This document shows positions 57,048-64,000 of a stretch of DNA of 64,000 bases, piece by piece. The notes under the pieces are model-generated. The model was not told where the DNA came from and searched no databases. It saw only the letters and a list, made by a program, of their open reading frames with translations. The position numbers and the translations under genes are program-made. Positions within the stretch are counted from its first letter, which is position 1. Every line of letters begins with the position of its first letter. The stretch spans positions 23,517,533 through 23,581,532 of the forward strand of contig CM062289.1 of NCBI GenBank assembly GCA_031216915.1, written 5' to 3'. The DNA is from Pictodentalium vernedei. Lineage: Eukaryota; Mollusca; Scaphopoda; Dentaliida; Dentaliidae.

Positions 57048-57300
57048 TTAACCCTTTACCTAACGTAACGGCCAAAACCGGCCAGCGCTATTCTCAAAAA
57101 TCGCCAATTAATTTTCATTATCTTTTCATTTTTTGTCTCACAAACATAGGTTATGACCCCTCGTTGGAACGAGCTCTTCGAGCTGGTTCCAACGAGGGTC
57201 ATAACCTATGTTTTTGAGACAAAAAATGAAAAAAATTAGTTATTCAAGATTTTTTTTTGCAAGTGTTGTCGTCTGTTTTTCATGTTAGGTAAAGGTTCAA
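57048..57300 (+). mobile_element. piggyBac-like MITE, family A (duplicate of 55049)
   Basis: CCCTTTACCTAACGTAACGG to GTTAGGTAAAGG; the right TTAA is damaged. Confidence 0.9.
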
Positions 57301-57375
57301 ACATCGTGTTGTATCAAGAGCTGAAATAAAAATTATTTCCCCTGTTCGACAATGAAAACATTACTATACCAAAGG

Positions 57376-57755
57376 ATGGGATCGCTGGTGCTCGGTGGTT
57401 ACAACACTGGACTTCAAACCGAAAGGTCCATGGTTCGATCCCCGCCAGGGGGTAACTGCGTTGTGTCCTTGGGGGCAGGGCACTTAATCCCGATTGCCCA
57501 CGTGGGGGTAGGGTGGCGCTGTATACTAAGGCGTACATGCACGTCAATGGTGCACTTGTCTTCAACCAATGCTAACCCTGAGTATGTGGATTAAGTACTT
57601 TGGGGAGTCTGACAGTTGCTCGCCGCTGTTCGGTGGTTCTCACCGGGTACTCCGGATTTCCCCACCCGTAAAACTGTTCGACACGACGTGATACTGGCCG
57701 TCGATAGTGGCGTTAAACCCCAATAAATAAATTAAATAAATAAATAAATTCCAGA
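57376..57755 (+). mobile_element. tRNA-derived SINE, tail type 2 (duplicate of 55405)
   Basis: Same head, body and tail. One extra G in the box B flank (CCAGGGGGTAACTG) and GGGGCAGGGC in place of GGGCGAGGC. Confidence 0.92.
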
Positions 57756-58395
57756 AGTTGAAGTCAGTACACGTTCTAAATAAATTCAAAACGCATCTTA
57801 AATCCCTTTCCTGAACCTGCGTGTGGAATCCACTGCCGTGAAGGAAGAATAATCTCTATTTTTGAAAAAAAATTAATGTTGGAAAAAAAAAAAAATTTTA
57901 CAGTGTGATGCGTTTAGTTGCTCCGATTGCTGAAGAGAAAATAATATTCCCAGTTCAAATCTGATCGATAACATGTGACCAGCATTGCGCAAAAACTTAT
58001 CCTTAATTCATGAAGCTAAATGGTGTGTGTTCTTTAACCCCCCACCCCCACTCCCGCTAACCCTCTCAAAAATTATCCTTAATTCATGATGCTAGGTGTT
58101 GTGCATTAATTACATTAATGCGGAAATTTTGCAGCTCAACATTTTGATATTTTGGCATGAGGGTGGTGGTAGGAGTGGGCAGGGAGGGTGGTAAAGTCTA
58201 TCTTAACCCTTGCCCAACTTAACGTTCATATCGTTCCAGTGCTATTCACAAAATCATAAATAAATTATTTAATTTTTACCAACACAGAAATGTTTGTAAG
58301 ATGTCCTGTTTATTTCACAACAAATTCCGTGGCCTTTCTTTGGAATGAGCTGTATTTGGAAGAAAATATGATGGAAATATTTTTTATGTTTTTTT

Positions 58396-58644
58396 TTAAC
58401 CCTTTACCCAACGCAGATGATATCAAAATTTATTATTTTAAAAATGATTTTTTGAAAGTTTTCAAAAAAGTTCAACAAAACCATATCATGTGACCCCTCG
58501 TTGGAACGAGCTCGTCGAGCTCGTTCCAACGAGGGGTCACATGATATGGTTTTGTTGAATTTTTTTGAAAAATAATATTTTTTCAACTGCTGAATTTGCA
58601 TATTACGCGGGCGGATGCCGTCGATTCGTTAGGTAAAGGGTTAA
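58396..58644 (-). mobile_element. piggyBac-like MITE, family B (duplicate of 56419)
   Basis: TTAA both sides. CGTTGG/CCAACG arms match. Confidence 0.92.
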
Positions 58645-58836
58645 TATTATTTATTTTATTATTTTATTTTATTTTATTTATATGTCACTCTTTCAAACCA
58701 GTATTTTGCGTTACAGAAAACTAGGTGGTCGCTTATGGGAAACACTTTTATGGACAAGTTGTTGAGGGGGATCAAATTCCACTTCAGGTGCGCGTTCACT
58801 TTTATCTTAAACGGATCTCATGGCCATGGAAGTCCT

Positions 58837-58914
58837 GGCAGAAATTAGCAATGCACGGCATCGCCGCGTGCCACAAATGGCACGCGGCGATGCCGGACAT
58901 CGCTAATTTCTGTC
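58837..58914. repeat. Hairpin, ~37-bp arms
   Basis: GGCAGAAATTAGCAATGCACGG...CGCGTGCCA pairs with TGGCACGCGG...GCTAATTTCTG. Confidence 0.7.
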
Positions 58915-58939
58915 GGAAAACTTTATAGTCTTGCATACT

Positions 58940-59296
58940 TATTTATTTATTTATTGGCGTTTAAGGTCACATATTTATGCACAATGGCTAATCATGACCT
59001 TAACAGTTTTACGGGTGGACGAAGCCGGAGTACGGGTGGACCGAGCAACGGCGAGCAACTGTCAGCTCCCCAACATACTAACTCCACACAAGCAAGGTTA
59101 GCATTGGTTGAAAACAAGTGCACCATCGACGTGCAGTACGCCTTAGTACACAACGCCACCGTGCCCCGCGTGCGCGGGCAATGGAGATGAAGTGTCTTGC
59201 CCAAGGACACAACGCGGTTGCCGCAGGTGGGATTCGAACCGAGGACCTCTCGGTTTGCAGCCTGCACCTCTACCTACTGTGCCACCGCGCTCCAGG
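58940..59296 (-). mobile_element. tRNA-derived SINE, tail type 1, with 10-bp TSD
   Basis: CTTGCATACT is duplicated at 58930-58939 and 59297-59306. Read leftwards, the head is GGAGCGCGGTGGCACAGTAG (box A) and CGGTTCGAATCCCACC (box B), then TTGTGTCCTTGGGCAAG, and the 3' end GCCATTGTGCATAAATATGTG with a short (AAAT)n tail. A complete, fairly young copy. Confidence 0.95.
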
Positions 59297-59383
59297 CTTG
59301 CATACTATCAGAAAAAGATATGCACGCCACTGACGGAAAAAAGTTTGTTCTTTACTCAACGTTAGTGGGAATGGTGTTGAAAT

Positions 59384-59827
59384 CAGGGCCGTATTATTCA
59401 TAAGGCTCACTAGGGTGAAGCCTAGGGGCCCACAGGGACAGGGGGCGCGCCATTGTTCTTTTGTTATTTTTTTGCTGAGGCACTGTTACCAGCGCCTTAG
59501 GGCTCCAATAGTTAAAGGCACTTTGCACTCTGCGCCGTAGTGATACATGTACATATGTATTTATCCATATATATACTCTCATAAATATACTATATATATA
59601 TTTATATACAGTACATTATTTTAATACTTATTTAAATAATATGTCAACTTGTGAGTCTTCAGGAGACCCGCAAAAATGGATATAGGGCTATGTTCTGTTG
59701 CATAGTGCCTACCGTACCAAGATCAGATTGTCAGCTGTAGTGGAGTGAACGATTGAAGTACCGGAGGGGGCCCCGTCCCGAAGTACCTAAACGCCCAGGG
59801 GTCCGGTCATGGGTTAATAGGTCACTG
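59384..59827 (+). mobile_element. hAT-like non-autonomous element with perfect 8-bp TSD
   Basis: CAGGGCCGTATTATTCATAA to GGGTTAATAGGTCACTG, with GTTGAAAT at 59376-59383 and 59828-59835. Reversed relative of 17817-18247. Confidence 0.88.
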
Positions 59828-60110
59828 GTTGAAATTGGTGTTTCGTCGATAATGTAATCAATTTTAGAAAATTTGCAGAAAGAAAATCTGTTTTAAATTG
59901 TCAATTGGCTAACGCCTATCCTGTACATTACTAATTTCTATCGGAAATTTTAATGGTCTCACTTATCAGTACAATACTAGAGGAAGAAAGTTCTTTACCA
60001 AACGATCAGTGGGAATGTCATTGAAACTGATTTTACGTCGAGAATGAAGTCACTTTTTGAAAATGTACAGAAAGAAAATCAGCTTTTAAATCGTCTGTGT
60101 TAAGGCCTAC

Positions 60111-60346
60111 AAAATGGTTTCGACGGACATTGTCAGATGATTTTGTAAAATGAAAGCATTGAGAAACGCCCTCTAACATCAATATGAGAAATGATAGCTC
60201 GTATACAACGTTATATAAAGCTGATAAAAATAGTTAATTTTACTTCCTGGAAATGATGACTTACAAGATATTTAAAACTTAGCCATAGCACGTTATCGAT
60301 AAAAAGCTACAAAATAATTCTCATCTCTTTATGTAGAAACTCCGTT
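60111..60346. other. No exon seen
   Basis: Nothing recognised. Confidence 0.4.
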
Positions 60347-60443
60347 AGTAAATGTATAGTTCATCCTCCGATGAATACAATTGATCAACACTCCGTTAGT
60401 AAATGTATTGTTCATCCTCCGATGAATACAATTGATCAACACT
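60347..60443. repeat. Two-copy ~51-bp tandem duplication
   Basis: ACTCCGTTAGTAAATGTAT...CATCCTCCGATGAATACAAT occurs twice in succession. Confidence 0.85.
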
Positions 60444-60900
60444 GCACTCTGAAGAAACAGTCAGAGTCAAAAATAAAACAAGGATGCACACACGATGAAA
60501 TTCTCAACTACTCTTTGGAACCAACTCGTCCCACGAAGAGGTCGTAAGCTATTTTTCTGAGACAAAATTTTAAAAAGATAATTAAAGGTTATTTTTATTG
60601 TGCCATACCCAATAATGTTGCGGTTGTGTAATAAAATGTATCTTATCTTATCGGCCGAGATGTCAGTCCGAGATAACTTCATATTAGTATGAGACCGACG
60701 TTCGAAGGCTGATATGAAGTTACCGAGGGCTGATATCGCGGCCGATATGAAAGTAACCAAGTAATAACCAATTTATTTATTAAACCAAAACAAATAATTA
60801 CAAACATTTTCAGATCTGTTCCAGTTTTCTGACTGTATTATTATTTCTCATTCTTTTCACAAAATTCGAAATTTCTTTTTCTCCAACTCCTAGTTCAGCT
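60444..60900. other. No exon; decayed MITE centre
   Basis: TTTGGAACCAACTCGTCCCACGAAGAGGTCGTAAG near 60513 is a family A core relic. Nothing else recognised. Confidence 0.4.
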
Positions 60901-60908
60901 ATCAGAAC

Positions 60909-61298
60909 ATCCGGGGACGCGGTGGCGTTGCGGTAACCGGTTCTCTTCAGATCACCGACGTTAAGCAACGTCGAGCCCGGTAAGTCCTTGTCCTTGTGAC
61001 AGTCTAAACGATCGATTCGGACTCCCGCGTTGTGTCCTTGGACAAGGCACTTAACCTCCATTGTCCACATGGAGGCACGATGACGCGGTGTACGAAGGCG
61101 TACTACACGTCGATGGTGCGCATGTCTTCAACCAATCTAACCCTGGCTGTGCTGCAATGCGGAGTTACGATGTTGGGGAGCTGGCAGCTGCTCGACGTTG
61201 CTCGGTGGTTCTCTCCGGGTACTCCGGCTTCCTCCACCCGTAAAACTGTCACGGTCACGATTAGCCATTGTGCATAAGTATGTGACCTTAAACACCAC

Positions 61299-61353
<55 letters not shown>

Positions 61354-61448
61354 ATAGTACTCCGGCTTCCTCCACCCGTAAAACTGTCATCGACACGATA
61401 TGATCGTCGCCGTTAAAGTGCCGTTAAACCTTAATAAATAAATGAATA
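60909..61448 (+). mobile_element. 5S-rRNA-headed SINE with two different tails, 8-bp TSD
   Basis: ATCAGAAC flanks the whole unit (60901-60908 and 61449-61456). The head (about 60930-61005) contains CCGGTTCTCTTCAGATCACC and GACGTTAAGCAACGTCGAGC, then CCCGGTAAGTCCTTG, which is the 5S rRNA internal promoter region and not a tRNA. The body TTGTGTCCTTGGACAAGGCA is shared with the tRNA-headed SINEs. Tail type 1 (AGCCATTGTGCATAAGTATG, then (AAAT)n to 61355) is followed by a second 3' segment of tail type 2 (GTACTCCGGCTTCCTCCACC, GCCGTTAAACCTTAATAAAT, to 61445). Confidence 0.9.
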
Positions 61449-61456
61449 ATCAGAAC

Positions 61457-61648
61457 GTCTCAGGGTTGGCTCGTTCGGACAGCTGACTACCTCTTCTCCC
61501 AATTCGACGAATCTCCATTTACGATTCCAAATCTTGGTTTGCGTTTAATTTTGTGTACAACAACTCTTTTCGTCTTTTCTTCATCCATCAAATCATTACT
61601 TATTACCTTCATCAATAGTAGTAAGGGGTGACACTTGGGCGAACTGAT
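61457..61648. other. No exon seen
   Basis: Short spacer, nothing recognised. Confidence 0.4.
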
Positions 61649-62128
61649 TTAACCCTTTACCAACTAATCGCCCGCATCAGCCCGCGTAATTTGCAAATTT
61701 AGCAGTTAAAAGAAATTTTTCAAAATATTTCGTCAAAACCATATGAAGTGATCCCTCACTGGAACGAGCTCATCGACCTCGTTAAGCCTTTACCCAACGA
61801 ATCGCCCGCATCCGCCCGCGTAATATGCAAATTCAGCAGTTGAAAAAATATTATTTTTCAAAAAATTTCAACAAAACCATATCATGTGACCCCTCGTTGG
61901 AACGAGCTCGTTCCAACGAGGGGTCACATGATATAGTTTTGTTGAAATGTTTCGAAATATTTTAAAAAATGGTATTTAAAATAATAAATTTTGATATCGT
62001 CTGCGTTGGGTAAAGGGTTAAAATGAGGGGTCACATGATATGGTCTCGTTGAAATTCTTTTTAAAATTTTAAAAAATAGTCATTAAAATAATAAATTTTG
62101 ATATCGTCTGCTTTGGATAAAGGGTTAA
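61649..62128 (+). mobile_element. piggyBac-like MITE, family B, split by another family B copy
   Basis: The outer element's left half is 61649-61781 (CCCTTTACCAACTAATCGCC to GAGCTCATCGACCTCG). Its right half is 62022-62128 (AATGAGGGGTCACATGATAT to GGATAAAGGG). The split lies at the palindrome centre. Confidence 0.88.
61782..62021 (+). mobile_element. piggyBac-like MITE, family B (nested, intact)
   Basis: TTAA at both ends (61782-61785, 62018-62021). CCTTTACCCAACGAATCGCC to GTTGGGTAAAGGG. CGTTGG/CCAACG arms with a shortened loop. Confidence 0.92.
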
Positions 62129-62226
62129 CACTGAAATTCCCGTAGACATTTGTTCGCAAGAGAAAATTCACGATCGTGTGTACTATGGGGACCTGATTTA
62201 ACACTCAAAATTCCCATAGACATTTT

Positions 62227-62259
62227 TAGCTCAACTTTGGCGAAGCCAAATTTGAGCTA
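62227..62259. repeat. Hairpin at the start of the terminal repeat region
   Basis: TAGCTCAACTTTGGC and GCCAAATTTGAGCTA around GAA. Confidence 0.7.
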
Positions 62260-62264
62260 TTGTC

Positions 62265-64000
62265 ATGGCCCGTCTGTCCGTCTGTCCGTACGTCAACAAT
62301 TGGCTACGGCTCGGGCTAGAGGTCGTATTTATGAACCGATCTTTACGAAACTTCTTGTGTACCTTTGTTATGGCCCTGGGACGGGAACGAGTGTTTTTAG
62401 GTGTGGTCCGAAATTCAAGATGGCTGCCAGCGGCCATTTTGTACCGATGATGCAAAAATCAGTTTTTTGTACAGAACTTCCATATGAAAGCTCGTGTTAC
62501 TTTCAGCACTGTAAGTGCAAATGCCAATACGGCTCGGGCTAGAGGCCGTATTTATGAACTGATCTTTACGAAACTCCTTGGGTACCTTTGTTATCACCGT
62601 GGGACGAGAACGAGTGTTTTTGGGTCCGATCCGAAATTCAAGATGGCCGATGTCAGCCATTTTGTACAAAATTTGGTGCAATCAGATTTTTGCACAGAAC
62701 TTCCATATGAAAGTGCTGATTTGAATAATTTTTTGTGTGATTGTTTAGTAGCATGGGATACATCATATATAATACGGGTTTTTTTCTCGTGCAGAAATTA
62801 TGCAAATTAGATGAACTTTGATTTTTTCAGTGCTACTTACACACAGAAGTACACATGTCAATACGGCTCGGGCTAGAGTCTGTATTTATGAACCGATCTT
62901 CACGAAACGTCTTGGGTACCTTTGTTATCACCTTGGGACTAGAACGAGTGTTTATGGGTGCGGTCCAAAATTCAAGATGGCTGCCAGTGGCCATTTTGTA
63001 CCGAAATTATGTCTAATCAGTTTTTTTGTACACAACTTCTATACGGCTCAGGCTAGAGGCCGTATTTATGAATCGATCTTTACGAAACTTCCTGGGTACC
63101 TTTGTTATCACTGTGGGATGAGAACGAGTGTTTTTGGGTGTGGTCCGAAATTCAAGATGGCCACCAGCAGCCATTTTGTACCAAAATTAGTGCAATCAGT
63201 CTTTTGTACAGAACTTCTGTATGAAAGTTCTGATTTGAATAAATTTTTGTATGAATGTTTAGTAACATGGAATACATCACATATAGTACGGATTTTTTTC
63301 TCGACAGAAATTATGCAAATTAGACTAACTTTGTTGTTTTTTGGTGTTACTTTCAGCACTGTAAGTGCAAATGCCAATACGGCTCGGGCGGTATTTATGA
63401 ACCGATCTTTACGAAACTCCTTGGGTACCTTTGTTATCACCGTGGGACGAGAACGAGTGTTTTGGGGTCCAGTCCGAAATTCAAGATGGCCGATGGCAGC
63501 CATTTTGTCAAAATTTGGTGCAATCAGATTTTTGCACAGAACTTCCAAATGAAAGCGCTGATTTGAATAATTTTTTGTGTGAATGTTTAGTACCATGGGA
63601 TACATCACATATAATACGGGTTTTTTCTCGTGCAGAAATTATGCAAATTAGATGAACTTTGATTTTTTCAGTGCTACTTACACACAGTAAGTACACATGT
63701 CAAAACGGCTCAGGCTAGAGTCTGTATTTATGAACCGATCTTCACAAAACTTCTTGGGTACCTTTGTTATCACCTTGGGACGAGAACGAGTGTTTCTGGG
63801 TGCGGTCCAAAATTCAAGATGGCTGCCAGTGGCCATTTTGTACCGAAATTAGGTCCAATCAGTTTTTTTGTCACAACTTCTACACAGCTCATATTTGTGA
63901 ACTGATCTTCACGAAACTTCTTGGGTACCTTTGTTTTCACCTTGGGACAGGAATGAGTGTGTTTTGGGGTGCCTTTGTTATCACTGTGCTATGAGAACAA
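62265..64000 (+). repeat. Higher-order tandem repeat running off the window
   Basis: Starts CATGGCCCGTCTGTCCGTC. A subunit of about 180-330 bp (CGGCTCGGGCTAGAG, GAACCGATCTTTACGAAAC, CTTGGGTACCTTTGTTATC, GAAATTCAAGATGGC) occurs six times, with TCAAGATGG near 62413, 62638, 62970, 63152, 63480 and 63813. A larger unit of about 845 bp repeats: GTAAGTGCAAATGCCAATAC near 62510 and 63360, and ATGCAAATTAGATGAACTTTG near 62802 and 63641. Open frames of up to 244 codons run across it but have no domain. Confidence 0.9.

Larger units (their letters stand above)
54835..58716 (+). repeat. ~2-kb tandem duplication
   Basis: Unit 1 is 54835-56820 and unit 2 is 56830-58716. Both run from TCGACTTGCAGTACAC, through half a SINE, a family A MITE, a tRNA-headed SINE and a family B MITE, to CAGTATTTTGCGTTACAG. 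Differences are small indels, a TTTTA array shortened in unit 2 (with about 50 bp lost before it), and a mutated palindrome in the unit 1 family B MITE. Confidence 0.92.
58902..60110 (+). repeat. Old ~200-bp tandem duplication, unit 1 split by two insertions
   Basis: Shared order in 58902-59930 and 59931-60110: CTAATTTCT.TCGGAAA, GTTCTTTAC.AACG, AGTGGGAATG, TTGAAA, CGTCGA.AATG, CAGAAAGAAAATC. In unit 1 a SINE (58940-59296) and a hAT-like element (59384-59827) are inserted. Confidence 0.75.

Noticed and set aside
60930..61005. 5S rRNA gene
   Set aside because: Only the internal promoter region resembles 5S; it continues into a SINE body with a TSD-flanked tail.
62150..63552. Frames of 130 and 244 codons in the terminal repeat
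   Set aside because: Run across repeated subunits in mixed frames; no recognised domain and no conserved frame between subunits.

Overview
This is a eukaryotic, AT-rich, repeat-dominated stretch of nuclear DNA, most likely from a marine invertebrate. I lean towards a mollusc or another lophotrochozoan, inferred from the tRNA/5S-headed SINEs with (AAAT)n tails, the jockey/CR1-like LINE and the mass of palindromic MITEs. I cannot name the species. There is no bacterial gene organisation, rRNA operon, intact tRNA gene or CRISPR array.

Only one host gene is supported. The first coding exon of a Gbx-type homeobox gene lies at 34837-35281 on the + strand and ends in a canonical 5' splice site. Its homeobox exon is not in the window, so if the gene is intact everything to the right (more than 28.7 kb) is intron. 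Just after the exon, its last 28 coding bases, the splice donor and a TA-target MITE have been tandemly duplicated. Everything to the left is intergenic or upstream sequence.

The rest is mobile and tandem DNA. (1) Two related piggyBac-like MITE families (here A and B) insert at TTAA, end in CCCTTTACC, and share a central palindrome but have different arms; they occur throughout. (2) Palindromic TA-target MITEs: family C (about 515 bp), family D (about 455 bp) and family E (about 255 bp, beside Gbx). (3) hAT-like elements have 8-bp target duplications at 17817-18247, 59384-59827 and 53291-53758. (4) A degenerate LINE ORF2 at 6730-10593 is split by two precisely bounded insertions. (5) SINEs have tRNA-derived heads, and one has a 5S-rRNA-derived head. 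(6) A roughly 2-kb foldback at 11820-13805 carries promoter-like motifs. (7) There are many unrelated palindromic hairpins.

Tandem arrays occupy 15.2-23.1 kb, 36.8 kb, 47.1-48.8 kb and the right end. Most notable are two elements (18366-21343 and 22619-23100) in which a 23-bp minisatellite is enclosed by about 30-bp terminal inverted repeats and a 4-bp target duplication, so the minisatellite appears to travel as a transposon. Larger duplications include a roughly 2-kb tandem pair (54835-58716), a dispersed 0.75-kb pair (31690-32452 and 45665-46404) and a higher-order repeat of about 845 bp running off the right end. The long open frames over the arrays come from array periods without stop codons and are not taken as genes. 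All repeat boundaries are hand alignments.
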